In this document: piece after piece, positions 9,130 through 18,004 of the stretch
Numbering within the stretch: position 1 is the stretch's first letter
Layout: the number at the start of each line of letters is the position of its first letter
Source of the DNA: Halovivax gelatinilyticus
GTDB taxonomy: Archaea > Halobacteriota > Halobacteria > Halobacteriales > Natrialbaceae
Assembly (NCBI RefSeq): GCF_024300625.1
Contig: NZ_CP101322.1
Span: forward strand, 1,625,992 to 1,689,991
Direction of reading: 5' to 3'
DNA length: 64,000 nucleotides
The notes under the pieces: generated by a model
Database searches by the model: none
The model's input: the letters and a program-made list of their open reading frames with translations, nothing else
Told to the model about the DNA's origin: nothing
Made by a program: the position numbers and the translations under genes

Positions 9130-9158
9130 CTGGTCGCTGATACAATTTTACAAATATA

Positions 9159-9350
9159 ATGGCTTCGAACGTGGCCTCTGTATTAGGAAACAGCACGCCA
9201 AATAAATTCTGTCGTGAGGATTCGACTTCAGCGAAAAATTGGACTGGTACGGTATCTAATTGCACCGAATCGGAAGGTGTACGATGGTTGGGTGACGGGT
9301 ATTACGACGATGATGGACCGCCTGTCTGTCAACCAGGCGAACCCTGCTAA
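9159..9350 (+). CDS. small Cys/Asp-rich peptide
   Basis: 63 residues, MASNVASVLGN, ending in GYYDDDGPPVCQPGEPC. It has four Cys overall, two of them in the last eight residues. It lies 29 bases after lipoprotein A and 15 bases before lipoprotein B in the same direction, and its tail motif recurs in degenerate form before lipoprotein A. No signal peptide is evident. It could be a secreted or modified small peptide, or a zinc-binding microprotein; neither is demonstrated. The recurrence of the tail supports a real coding unit. Confidence 0.5.
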   Translation: MASNVASVLGNSTPNKFCREDSTSAKNWTGTVSNCTESEGVRWLGDGYYDDDGPPVCQPGEPC

Positions 9351-9365
9351 TCCCACCCTTCAGGA

Positions 9366-9803
9366 ATGACTCCGTTCACCCGATCAACACTCACGAGACG
9401 CGGGTTTGCGACGAGTACTGTGACACTAGCGTTTGTTAGTGGTGGATGTCTCGGTTTTCACTCGGACGACGAGGCGGATGATCAGTACGAACCGCATCTC
9501 CACCTTTTTAGCCACCTCGACGCCGAACACGAAGTCCAGGTGCGCATCGAAGATCTCTCGACCACCGAGCGACTGGTCGATGAGACGGTCGTCGTCTCTG
9601 CAGCGGAAACGCACACGTTTCCGTTTACGTCAACACCTGACGAGGAGGGTAATCATCCGCGTATTCGTGCGACCGTCAGCCGCACCGATACACAAGATAT
9701 CGAAGACTCGGAGGAACGAACCTTCTCGCCCGCTTCTGGGGCAAGCTTTGCGGCTCGGATCCAAGCCGATGGCACTATCAGAGTTTCAATCCGGGTAGTA
9801 TGA
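9366..9803 (+). CDS. small Tat-type lipoprotein, paralog B
   Basis: 145 residues, MTPFTRSTLTRRGFATSTV, with twin Arg followed by a hydrophobic run and the lipobox SGGC, so probably a Tat-exported lipoprotein. The mature part aligns with the upstream paralog: EVQVRIEDLSTT, VDETVVVSA, HPRIRATVS, SGASFAARIQADG. Sequence identity is clearly lower at the signal than in the core. The gene is followed by an AT-rich stretch that may end transcription. Function unknown; fast-evolving accessory surface protein is the best description. Confidence 0.65.
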   Translation: MTPFTRSTLTRRGFATSTVTLAFVSGGCLGFHSDDEADDQYEPHLHLFSHLDAEHEVQVRIEDLSTTERLVDETVVVSAAETHTFPFTSTPDEEGNHPRIRATVSRTDTQDIEDSEERTFSPASGASFAARIQADGTIRVSIRVV

Positions 9804-9890
9804 CGAAATAAAAAAACTTCTTTCAAATTATCTCAAATAGAATAAAGGTAGGGTTGGTGGCCGACCATGCCAACATCTATTTTTAGACTC

Positions 9891-9951
9891 CGCCGTCGTC
9901 GGGCTACGCCCGACTGCTTGAGGGGCCTTCGGTCCCTCTCCGACTACGGCG
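9891..9951. repeat. compact nested palindromic element
   Basis: An outer inverted repeat of 12 bases (CGCCGTCGTCGG at 9891-9902; CCGACTACGGCG at 9940-9951, one mismatch) encloses two hairpins. One is a perfect GTCGGGC/GCCCGAC stem with loop TAC (9898-9914). The other is a GAGGGG stem pairing with TCCCTC around a CTTCGG-capped loop (9920-9938). The first hairpin and the outer stem share bases 9898-9902, so they exclude each other. The rest of the 314-base gap (9804-10116) is AT-rich just after the lipoprotein and carries nothing else recognisable. Confidence 0.6.
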
Positions 9952-10116
9952 AGGAGGATGCCACAGCTTGGACTGGAATCTTATCTGAGTATTTCCAAGC
10001 TTCCGTCTCGATCCGAACGCGTTGCCTCGGTGCGACCGTCAGCGCTCCGCTGTCGATCCCGTCAATACCCCACACGGGATCACCGTTTTCAAGGTCTTCG
10101 GCCACGTGGTCTGTGT

Positions 10117-11244
10117 ATGCACGATTCGGATCGCTCGCGACGCGCCTTTCTCGCCGCGGCCGGCGGCGGCCTGCTGGCGACCGTCGCGGGCTGTGCGGAA
10201 CCCGGCTCGCAGCCCCGAGCCGGCCGGGGTAATTCGACGCTTCCGAGCGCGATCGACTACGACGAGCGCGCCGACGGAACGGTCTACACCGAGATCTACG
10301 AGTCGGTCATCGACTCGGTGACGATGGTCACCGTCGGCGGGATCGAGGATCCCGTGACCGGCATCGAAGGCGAGGGTCAGGGGTCCGCGTTCGTCCTCGA
10401 CGACTACCTGATCACCAACGAACACGTCGTCTGGGACGGCGAGACGGTCGAACTCCAGTACACCAACGGCGACTGGACGCGCGCCGAGGTCGTCGGCACC
10501 GACGTCTACAGCGACCTGGCCGTCCTCGACGTTGCACACCGACCGGAGGTGGCCGAGTCGCTGTCGCTCTCCGACGTTCTCCCCACCGTCGGCCAGGAGG
10601 TGCTTGCGATCGGCAACCCGTTCGGCCTCGAGGGGTCGATGTCTCGGGGGATCGTCAGCGGGGTCAACCGCTCGCTGCCCGGGCCGGCGAACTACGACCT
10701 CCCGAACGTCGTCCAGACGGACGCGGGCGTCAACCCCGGAAACAGCGGCGGCCCGCTCGTCGACATGGACGGTGAGATCGTCGGCATCATCAACGCCGGC
10801 ATCGCTGAGGGCGTCGGCTTCGCTATCTCCGCCGCGCTCGCGAGTCGCGTCATCCCGTCGCTGATCGAAGTCGGCGAGTACGAGCACTCGCGCATCGGCA
10901 TCGGCCTCCGCGAAGTCGGCCCCGCGGTCGCGACGGCGAACGATCTCGACGAGGCGACCGGCATCATCGTCGTCGATGTCGACGACGAGACCGACGCGGC
11001 GAACGTCCTGCAAGGCAGCCCCGACGAGGTGATCGAGGACGGCCAGCCGATCCCCGTCGGCGGGGACGTCATCGTGGGTCTCGAGGGCGAACCGATCGCC
11101 GATCAGCACGCGCTCTCTCGCGTGCTCGCGTTGCAGACCAGCCCCGGCGACGTCGTCGAGTTCGAGATCATCCGCGACGGCGAGCGCCGGACCGTCGAGG
11201 TCGAACTCGGCGCACGACCGACCGACCCACCGCGGGGATACTGA
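10117..11244 (+). CDS. HtrA/DegP-like exported serine protease with PDZ domain
   Basis: 375 residues. A Tat signal (SRRAFLAAAGGG) ends in the lipobox VAGC, so the protease is anchored outside the membrane. The trypsin-like triad is visible: His in ITNEHVV, Asp in YSDLAVLD, Ser in GNSGGPLVD. The C-terminal third (about 270-370) is a PDZ domain with GGDVIVGLEGEPI. HtrA family members degrade or refold damaged exported proteins. The ATG at 10117 is chosen because it places the twin Arg at residues 8-9; longer upstream reading passes through non-coding sequence. Confidence 0.88.
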   Translation: MHDSDRSRRAFLAAAGGGLLATVAGCAEPGSQPRAGRGNSTLPSAIDYDERADGTVYTEIYESVIDSVTMVTVGGIEDPVTGIEGEGQGSAFVLDDYLITNEHVVWDGETVELQYTNGDWTRAEVVGTDVYSDLAVLDVAHRPEVAESLSLSDVLPTVGQEVLAIGNPFGLEGSMSRGIVSGVNRSLPGPANYDLPNVVQTDAGVNPGNSGGPLVDMDGEIVGIINAGIAEGVGFAISAALASRVIPSLIEVGEYEHSRIGIGLREVGPAVATANDLDEATGIIVVDVDDETDAANVLQGSPDEVIEDGQPIPVGGDVIVGLEGEPIADQHALSRVLALQTSPGDVVEFEIIRDGERRTVEVELGARPTDPPRGY

Positions 11245-11493
11245 CTCAGCGGTTCGATCTCTCGCTCGTTCACCGCCGAACAGGCCCGTCCTACGGCCTC
11301 GTAATCACGAGCTAACTATTGTCGATATCGGCGTCGTACTAGCTCCCATACGAGATCGATCATGAGCGACGCACCCGACGCCCGCGCTCGGCGAATAGCC
11401 CCCGATGAACGGCCGGCTCGTTCCGTTCTTTCATCCGGTGAAACGCCGGAAATCGGAGAAACATCTGATGGATATATCGGAACGGTTTGACCG

Positions 11494-11679
11494 ATGAATC
11501 AGTCCTCGCTCACGACCGTCTCGTTCTGGGCCGGCGCGCTGTTACCGCTCGTCTACGTCCCGATCCTCATTACGGGTATTAATTCGACTTCACAATTCGG
11601 CCTGCTCGTCGCCCTGCTCGCGCTCAACGTCGCCGCGCTGGTGCTCGGTCACGAGTATCCGGAGACGCGCCCGCGGTGA
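11494..11679 (+). CDS. small two-span membrane protein
   Basis: 61 residues, MNQSSLTTVSFWAGALLPLV, with two hydrophobic helices (about 9-28 and 34-53) and a short polar tail. A TATATC element lies about 20 bases upstream. In the 249-base gap before it an ATG frame of 42 codons (11362-11490) ends 3 bases before this start, but its composition is not convincing. No function can be assigned. Confidence 0.55.
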   Translation: MNQSSLTTVSFWAGALLPLVYVPILITGINSTSQFGLLVALLALNVAALVLGHEYPETRPR

Positions 11680-11724
11680 GACGAGACACAATTTTCCGTC
11701 GAACATTCGGCGCCGCGACCTGTC

Positions 11725-14505
11725 TTACGCGTTCTGCACCTGGCGCAGTACCTCGGGCGCCGCCTCGAGCGCGTCGTCGAGTGCATCCACGTCCGGGCCG
11801 CCGCCCTGGGCGAAGTCCGGCGGGCCGCCACCGCCGCCGCCGACCATCCCGGCGAGTTCGCCGACGACTTCACCCGCGTTGACGCCCGCGCCGTCGGGGA
11901 CGGCGACGATGAACTGGGCGCTGTCGAGCCCGCTGCCGAGGACGGCGATCTTCTCTTCCTCGGCGAACGCGCTCGCGGTCGCTCTGAGTTCGTCGACGTC
12001 GGCGTCGATGCGCTGGACGACGGCCGTCGTCTCGCCGACTTCGACCGTCTCGGCGTCGTCGGCGCCGGCGGCGCGAGCCTCGGCGAGCTGCGATTCGAGT
12101 TCGTCGATGCGCTTGCCGCGATCCTTCCAGGCCTCGAAGAATCGCTCGGCCGTCTCGGGTACGTCCGGCGGATCGACGTCGAGCACGTCGGCCGCCTCGT
12201 AGAGGGCGTTTTCGGTCGCCTGTGTGGCCTCGATCGCCGCCTCGCCGGCGGCGAAGACGAGTCGCTCGACCCCGTCCTGGACGCGCTCGGTCTGGCGGAT
12301 CTTGATCGCGCCGATGTCGCCGGTTCGCGAGACGTGGGTGCCGGCGCAGGCCTGAACGTCCGCGCCCACGTGGATCAGCCGGATGTTCGTCCCCGGCGGA
12401 ATGCCGCCCTGGTAGAGGTCGAACCCGTGTTCGGCTTCCGCCTCGTTGCGGTGGGGCCACTCCTGGGTGACCGGCACGTTCGCCATCACGAGGTCGTTCG
12501 CGACGCGTTCGATCGCTTCTACCTGCTCGCGGCCGATGCGTTCGTAATGGCGAACGTCGAGTCGAGCGTCGTCGGTTCCCTTCTGGGCGCCGGCCTGGCG
12601 GATGTGCTCGCCGAGCACCTCGCGAGCGGCGTGGCCGACGACGTGGGTCGCCGTGTGGTGGCGCATGAGCCGGCGCCGGCGGTCGGCGTCGATTCTGCCG
12701 GTGACGAACGCCCCCTTGCTGAGTTCGCCGTCGACGCGGTGTAAGACGACGCCGGCTTCTTCCTGCACGTCGGTCACCTCGACGGTGGTTTCGTCGGACG
12801 AGAGGTTTCCGTGATCGGCGGGCTGACCGCCCCCTTCGGGGTAAAAGAGCGTCCCGTCGAGGACGACGTCGTAGCCGTCGTCGCGCTCGAAGACGTCGAG
12901 GACGACCGCCTCGAACTGCGTTCGGTCCTGGTCGTCGTAGTAGCGCTTTTCCGTCTCCGGGAGGTCGCCAAAGCGCGCTTCGGCCTCGCCGACGCCCTCG
13001 TCGCCGGCGACGTCCTCGTCGTGTCGCGAGGCGACCATCCCGTAGAAGTCGTCGGGAACGTCGACGGTCGCCCCGTGGTCGTTCGCGATCTCTGCGACCA
13101 TGTCGGGCTGGATGCCGTGTGAGTCGTAGAGTTCGATCAGCTCCTCGGTCGGGATCGGTTCGTCGCGGTCTGCGTACTCGCTCGCGAGATCCTCGACGCG
13201 TCGGCCGCCCCGTTCGAGCGTCTCCCGGTACTTTTCGACCTCGGTTCGGACGATATCTCGAACGGTGTCGCGGTTTCCGTACCCGAGTCGGTCGGCCTGC
13301 ATGTCGACGAGTTCGTCGAGCGGCGCGTCGACGCCGACGGTGTCACAGAGGCGCTTGGTTCGCCGGAGGACCATCCGGGCGAGGTAGCCGGTCGCGACGT
13401 TCGAGGGGACGATACCGTCGCCGAGCATGTAGGCGAGCGTCCGGGAGTGATCGGCGATCGCGTAGATCGTCTCCAGCGGCTCGACCAGCTCGCGCAGTTC
13501 GTCCGCGTCGACGTCGAGTTCCGCGGCGATCTCTGCGCGCGCGGCCTCCACGTCGTCGACGTCGTCGATGTCCAGGTTTCCGGAGAGGCGGGCGGCGTCG
13601 GCGACGAGCGACTCCTCCTCGTCGGTGTAGGTGAGATTCGCGTTCTCCCTGAGGAAGTCGATCATCTCGGGGTAGATCGCCTCGTAGATCGTCGGCGTTC
13701 CCTGGCTCATCCAGGTCCACCGTTCGAGGCCGTAGCCGGTGTCGACGACGTAGGTGTCCATGTACGAGTAGGTGTTGCCGTCTTTGAGTTCGTACTCGCC
13801 GTCGGGGTCTGCCTCCATGCACATGAAGACGAGCGTCGCGAGTTCGAGGCCCTTGTAGATGACCTCGATCGCGGGGCCGGCGTTCCCGCCGCCGACCCAC
13901 GGGTCCTCGATGTAGGTGACCTCGGTGATGTCGGCGCCGATCGAGTCCAGAAATTCATCGCAGAGTTCGACCGTGCGGTCCTTCCAGTAGACCTCGCCTT
14001 CGAAGGCGTACTGGTCGGGGTCGTCGACGTCCTCGCGGACGTTGAACGCGTGGTGGGCCATCATCTCGAAGGCCATCGTGTGTCGGCCCGTTTTGCCCAC
14101 GTTATCGATGTCTTGCATTCGGATACACGGCTGGCTGATCGTCAGGGGGTTCGCCGGCGGCGGCGTCTGGCCCGACGTAACGAGGGGCTGAAAGTCGTAG
14201 ATCGACGCCTGGGTCAGCAGGACGTCGTCGCGCCAGCGGTTCGCCGCGACGGGGTAGGGATCGATTCGTTCGTGGTCGTGGTCTTCGAAGAACGAGAGAA
14301 ACGCCTCTCGCATCTCCGCTAACGTGTACGTCTCGTCGAAGCCGGGATCGTCGATGAAGTCGTATGTCGTACACGGCGGTTCGCCGCAGGTCTCTCGCTC
14401 CGGATCGCGCGTCCAGAAGTGCGCGCCACACGAGACACACTCCACCCGCTCGAATCCCTCCTCGTCGAAGTACTCGAGACGGTACTCCTGCTCGAGGTCG
14501 CTCAT
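11725..14505 (-). CDS. alaS: alanyl-tRNA synthetase, archaeal type
   Basis: 926 residues, class II synthetase charging tRNA-Ala. The N-terminal Cys cluster [15 protein letters not shown] (about 18-45) is the archaeal extension. The catalytic core follows (about 60-270) with [15 protein letters not shown]. The editing domain has [11 protein letters not shown] and [13 protein letters not shown], supplying the His/His/Cys zinc ligands. A coiled coil and a Gly-rich tail ([15 protein letters not shown]) end the protein, as usual for AlaS. Start ATG gives [12 protein letters not shown]. The gene reads away from the Tat protein gene across a short divergent region. Confidence 0.95.
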   Translation of the reverse strand: MSDLEQEYRLEYFDEEGFERVECVSCGAHFWTRDPERETCGEPPCTTYDFIDDPGFDETYTLAEMREAFLSFFEDHDHERIDPYPVAANRWRDDVLLTQASIYDFQPLVTSGQTPPPANPLTISQPCIRMQDIDNVGKTGRHTMAFEMMAHHAFNVREDVDDPDQYAFEGEVYWKDRTVELCDEFLDSIGADITEVTYIEDPWVGGGNAGPAIEVIYKGLELATLVFMCMEADPDGEYELKDGNTYSYMDTYVVDTGYGLERWTWMSQGTPTIYEAIYPEMIDFLRENANLTYTDEEESLVADAARLSGNLDIDDVDDVEAARAEIAAELDVDADELRELVEPLETIYAIADHSRTLAYMLGDGIVPSNVATGYLARMVLRRTKRLCDTVGVDAPLDELVDMQADRLGYGNRDTVRDIVRTEVEKYRETLERGGRRVEDLASEYADRDEPIPTEELIELYDSHGIQPDMVAEIANDHGATVDVPDDFYGMVASRHDEDVAGDEGVGEAEARFGDLPETEKRYYDDQDRTQFEAVVLDVFERDDGYDVVLDGTLFYPEGGGQPADHGNLSSDETTVEVTDVQEEAGVVLHRVDGELSKGAFVTGRIDADRRRRLMRHHTATHVVGHAAREVLGEHIRQAGAQKGTDDARLDVRHYERIGREQVEAIERVANDLVMANVPVTQEWPHRNEAEAEHGFDLYQGGIPPGTNIRLIHVGADVQACAGTHVSRTGDIGAIKIRQTERVQDGVERLVFAAGEAAIEATQATENALYEAADVLDVDPPDVPETAERFFEAWKDRGKRIDELESQLAEARAAGADDAETVEVGETTAVVQRIDADVDELRATASAFAEEEKIAVLGSGLDSAQFIVAVPDGAGVNAGEVVGELAGMVGGGGGGPPDFAQGGGPDVDALDDALEAAPEVLRQVQNA

Positions 14506-14627
14506 TGTGCGCAGTTGGCGCCGGAGCGGGTAAAACAGTTGCGCACCGCCGGTCACGCGACGATTTTCGTCGCGTCGTCCCTCGGATGTCACAAGAGGAA
14601 TAAGCGATCACGTTGTACTGGTTACAT

Positions 14628-15443
14628 ATGGGGCGAGCGTCGGATGGCGGACGGGGTGTAAACGAGGAGGATGCCGTACTGACCGACGATTCGTCGAACT
14701 CGACGGCTGGGGAACGCGGGCGTGATGCGGTCGACGTGGCCGGCCCCGGATCGGACGACCGATCGAAACTCGACAGGCGGTCAGCGCTGACGTACGCCGG
14801 CGCGGTCGGGCTGTCCGGGCTCGGCGCACTCGTCCTGGCACCGTCGCCGCCGAACCGGCCGGCGACCGCCGACGCGGCGACCGACGTCGACGTTTCGTTC
14901 GACGACCCGATCACGACCGAAGACGAGAGTCCGGTCGCGCGCTACCAGTACCGGCCGACCGGCGACGGCTTCGCGTCTACGGCCCCGATCAACGTCGTCT
15001 TTCCGCTCGCCGACTCGGCGGCCGGGCTCTCCGCCGTGATGGCCGTCCTCAAGGAGGCGGGATGGACTGGCGATATCGAGGAGTACGGCCGGTACGCCTG
15101 GGATCGGACGCGAGCGCGCTTCATCTACCAGGAGGCGACCGCCGCGGAGACGGCCGCCGGCTTACACGGCAGGCTCCACGTTCGGTGCTGGGAGTTCGAA
15201 GGCGTCGTCTCGATGCAGGCTCACGAGGACTCGGCCGCTCGTCCCCGTCACCGAATCGCCTCGTACGTCGACGCTCGCGAGGCGATTTCCGGGCTGTTCC
15301 AGGCGGCCGGGTGGCGACTCGCTCCCGAGATGATCGATCTCACCAACGGCGGCGGGGCCGACCACGACGGACTTGCGGCCGTGATCGTCCCCGGCCCCGA
15401 TCGTTGGGGACGGAACCGAACTGACGGTGGTGAGTCGAGATGA
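14628..15443 (+). CDS. Tat-signal secreted protein of unknown function
   Basis: 271 residues. An acidic Ser/Gly-rich N-terminus (about 1-50) precedes a Tat-like segment (DRRSALTYAGAVGLSG), then an Ala/Pro-rich linker and a globular region (about 95-250) with NVVFPLADSAAG, YAWDRTRARFIYQE and YVDAREAISGLFQAAGW. I do not recognise the domain. The stop overlaps the start of the next membrane protein gene by ATGA, so the two are coupled and may work together at the membrane. The ATG at 14628 is preferred to a TTG five codons upstream. Confidence 0.6.
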   Translation: MGRASDGGRGVNEEDAVLTDDSSNSTAGERGRDAVDVAGPGSDDRSKLDRRSALTYAGAVGLSGLGALVLAPSPPNRPATADAATDVDVSFDDPITTEDESPVARYQYRPTGDGFASTAPINVVFPLADSAAGLSAVMAVLKEAGWTGDIEEYGRYAWDRTRARFIYQEATAAETAAGLHGRLHVRCWEFEGVVSMQAHEDSAARPRHRIASYVDAREAISGLFQAAGWRLAPEMIDLTNGGGADHDGLAAVIVPGPDRWGRNRTDGGESR

Positions 15444-16132
15444 GCAAGCGTCCCGCCCAACCGGATTCGACGGCCGACGAGGAATTCGTTCCGGACGTCG
15501 AGCCTCGAGGGTGGGGACAGTCGGTCGTTCACCACCCGCTGTTCGGCGTCCATCCGAGGCGGACCGTCGCGGCGGTCGCCACAATCGTCGGCCTCGCCGC
15601 GCTCAATCTGGCGAGTCTGTACGTTTCGGGCGCCGGCCCGGGCGAGCGCGTCCAGTCGCTCGGACCGGCGTTCGATTCGTTCACCGCGTTCGTCATCGTC
15701 GTCAGCCTGCTGGTGGTCGCCGTCGGTCCGCTCGCCTACGCCTGCTGGAACGGTGGGCCGGCCCTCTCGTTCGTGTTCGCGCTGGTTCCGTGGCTCGTCG
15801 GCGAGACGCTCGCCTTCCGGTGGGTTCTCGACGTCGACCTCGCCGTCTCGCTCACGACCGGCGTCGCCGGGGCCGCGCTTGCACTCGTGGTCGGCGAGAT
15901 CCGTCGAACCGGCTCGATGCGGCCGTGGCGAGCTCGTTCACCACCGACACCCGTCGCGCTGTTCGTCGGCTGCGCGACGGTCGGGTCGTTCGCACTCGTC
16001 GGTCGGTTCCTCGCGAGCGCGCCGGGCGGGCAGACCGACGCGTACCTCCCGTTCGCCGTCTACTGGGTGGTGACGCTTGCGGTGGCCGGTGCGTACGTTG
16101 CTTCGTGGGCCAACCGGCGACGCTCCCGCTGA
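15440..16132 (+). CDS. multi-span membrane protein coupled to the secreted protein
   Basis: 230 residues with about six hydrophobic helices after a 40-residue polar N-terminus (MSKRPAQPDSTADEEF). It overlaps the preceding gene by four bases. No transport or enzymatic motif is apparent. The pair of an exported protein and a translationally coupled membrane partner suggests a complex. Intergenic sequence downstream (16133-16256) holds TATA-like stretches for the next gene. Confidence 0.6.
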   Translation: MSKRPAQPDSTADEEFVPDVEPRGWGQSVVHHPLFGVHPRRTVAAVATIVGLAALNLASLYVSGAGPGERVQSLGPAFDSFTAFVIVVSLLVVAVGPLAYACWNGGPALSFVFALVPWLVGETLAFRWVLDVDLAVSLTTGVAGAALALVVGEIRRTGSMRPWRARSPPTPVALFVGCATVGSFALVGRFLASAPGGQTDAYLPFAVYWVVTLAVAGAYVASWANRRRSR

Positions 16133-16256
16133 CGACGGGCTGAATCTGACGGGTGGACAACACCTAAAGTAATTATCAACGGCGTGATCACTCACATATA
16201 ACAGAAACTACAAGAAGGTGGAGTGACAAGCCTACGGTCGGACGCTGGTCGACCCA

Positions 16257-17825
16257 ATGACGCGAGCACACACCGTCGTCTACGTCGCGGCGACCGACGA
16301 CGCCGCGGCCGCCGGTGCCGAGGCGCTGAGAGCGGCCGCGCCGCTCGACGTCGGGTTCGCGACGCCCGATTCCGTGATCGAACACGTCGATACGGCCGAC
16401 TGCATCGTCTTCGCCGAGACGCCGACGACCGCTGAGGGGGCGGCCGTTCTCGACGTCATCGAGGTCGCCGACGACACGCCGGTCGTCCTCTTTACCGACT
16501 CGTCGTTCGCGTCGTCGACGGCCCGCGCGACCGACGGCGTCGACGGCTACGCCCGTCGGGACACGCCTGAGGCAGTCTCGCACCTGGCCGACGAAGTGAT
16601 GTGGGTCTGTGAACGGACGGTATCGGACGCGACCCGCGAGCGCGCCGAACTCGCCGAGCGAGCTGACCGGGCGGCCGCTCACCTCGCTTCGGAGTACGGG
16701 CGAGCCGCTCGAGCGGCCGCTCACCTCGCCGAAGCCTACGATCGATCGACCGAGACGATCTCGCGTCTGGAAGCCGAGAACCGGGCCCTCGAAGCCGAGC
16801 GAGATCGAATCGCCGCGCGGTTCGAACGCCAGTCCGATCCGGTTATGGCGTACGCGATCGAAGACGGTCGACCGATCTGTACGGCCGTCACCGACGGATT
16901 CGTCTCGACGTTCGGGACGGACGAAGCTCGCGTCCGCGGCGAACCGGTCGTGGACGTCTTCTCGATTCTCGACGCTGGAACGGACGGAATCGGACAGACG
17001 CTTCGTGAGAAACTCACGGACGAGACGGGCGACCGCTCGCCGATCGACTGGCGCTGTGAGACGACGGACGGCACCCGGGAGGTCGAGGTCACGATCACGA
17101 CCGCCGCCGACCCGGCGAGCGGGACGGCCGGGCTGATCCGGATGCGCGACGTCACCGATCTGCGCAGGATCGAACGGGAATTGGCCGCGCTCGAAGCGCG
17201 CCTCGAGTCGGTCGGCGAACTCGTCGAAACGGACGCTCGTCCGTCGCTCAACGTCGCCCGTGGCTACCTGGAACTCGCCTCGGAGACCGGCGACCCGGAC
17301 GACTTCGCCGAGATCGACGCGGCGCACGAAACGATGAGCGAGTCGTTCGACCACCTCGCACGCGTCGTCGGTCGCGACGCCGATATCATAGACGTCGAGG
17401 TGGTTTCACTCTTCGACCTCGCCAGACAGTCCTGGGTCGCCGCTGACACCGGCGACGCCCGCCTCGACCTCGACCGAAATGCCCGATTCGAAGCGGATCG
17501 AACGCGGCTACGGACCGTCTTCGAACACCTCTTCAGTGTGGCGACGGCCCCCTCCGGCGATCCGGCCGACGGTGAATTTTCACCCGCGGGACCGACCGTC
17601 GTCTCCGTCGGCGCGGCCGACGACGGCTTTTACGTCGCCGGAACCGTCGCCGGCTCGGCGGACGATCCGCTCGCCGGCACGACGGCCGCCGGAGACGGGA
17701 CCGGCATCCGACTGGGTCTCGTCGAACGGGTCGCCGAGGCCCACGGCTGGCACGTCGGCGTCGCAGAAAACGAGGAGGGGACGGCGTTCGCCTTCCGCGG
17801 CGTCGACGTCGAACCGGCCGAGTGA
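16257..17825 (+). CDS. degenerate (pseudo) histidine kinase with PAS domain
   Basis: 522 residues. A Rossmann/receiver-like N-domain (about 1-125) is followed by a long Ala/Glu/Arg coiled coil (about 125-190), a PAS domain (about 195-300), a HisKA-like helix pair and a HATPase-like end. The phosphoacceptor position is Thr325 (VETDARPSLNVARGYLE where kinases have SHDLRNPL). The N-box lacks its Asn (FEHLFSVATA), and the first ATP glycine box is not recognisable, although GTGIRLGLV of the second box persists. It is therefore probably a non-catalytic sensor scaffold. The next gene encodes an intact kinase with the same C-terminal layout. Confidence 0.75.
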   Translation: MTRAHTVVYVAATDDAAAAGAEALRAAAPLDVGFATPDSVIEHVDTADCIVFAETPTTAEGAAVLDVIEVADDTPVVLFTDSSFASSTARATDGVDGYARRDTPEAVSHLADEVMWVCERTVSDATRERAELAERADRAAAHLASEYGRAARAAAHLAEAYDRSTETISRLEAENRALEAERDRIAARFERQSDPVMAYAIEDGRPICTAVTDGFVSTFGTDEARVRGEPVVDVFSILDAGTDGIGQTLREKLTDETGDRSPIDWRCETTDGTREVEVTITTAADPASGTAGLIRMRDVTDLRRIERELAALEARLESVGELVETDARPSLNVARGYLELASETGDPDDFAEIDAAHETMSESFDHLARVVGRDADIIDVEVVSLFDLARQSWVAADTGDARLDLDRNARFEADRTRLRTVFEHLFSVATAPSGDPADGEFSPAGPTVVSVGAADDGFYVAGTVAGSADDPLAGTTAAGDGTGIRLGLVERVAEAHGWHVGVAENEEGTAFAFRGVDVEPAE

Positions 17826-18004
17826 CTGACGTTCGGCTCCGTCCGAATGTGTTCGAACGAAGGCAGGTGCCGTCGGGACTCGACTGACGATCAAGCGGGG
17901 TATCTGGGACTCACCGCCTCGAGTACCGGAGCCAATGCATTGATGATGGATACGCTCCCTTTTACTCTCAACACGCCCGCTGACGTCACCAGTCGGCGAC
18001 TACG

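Noticed and set aside
11362-11490. 42-codon ATG frame ending just before the 61-residue membrane protein
   Set aside because: No conserved feature, Arg/Pro/Ser-rich composition typical of chance frames in GC-rich DNA; kept only as a note.
11725-14505. Long plus-strand frames within alaS
   Set aside because: They are antisense shadows caused by strong GC bias at third positions; alaS motifs are unambiguous.
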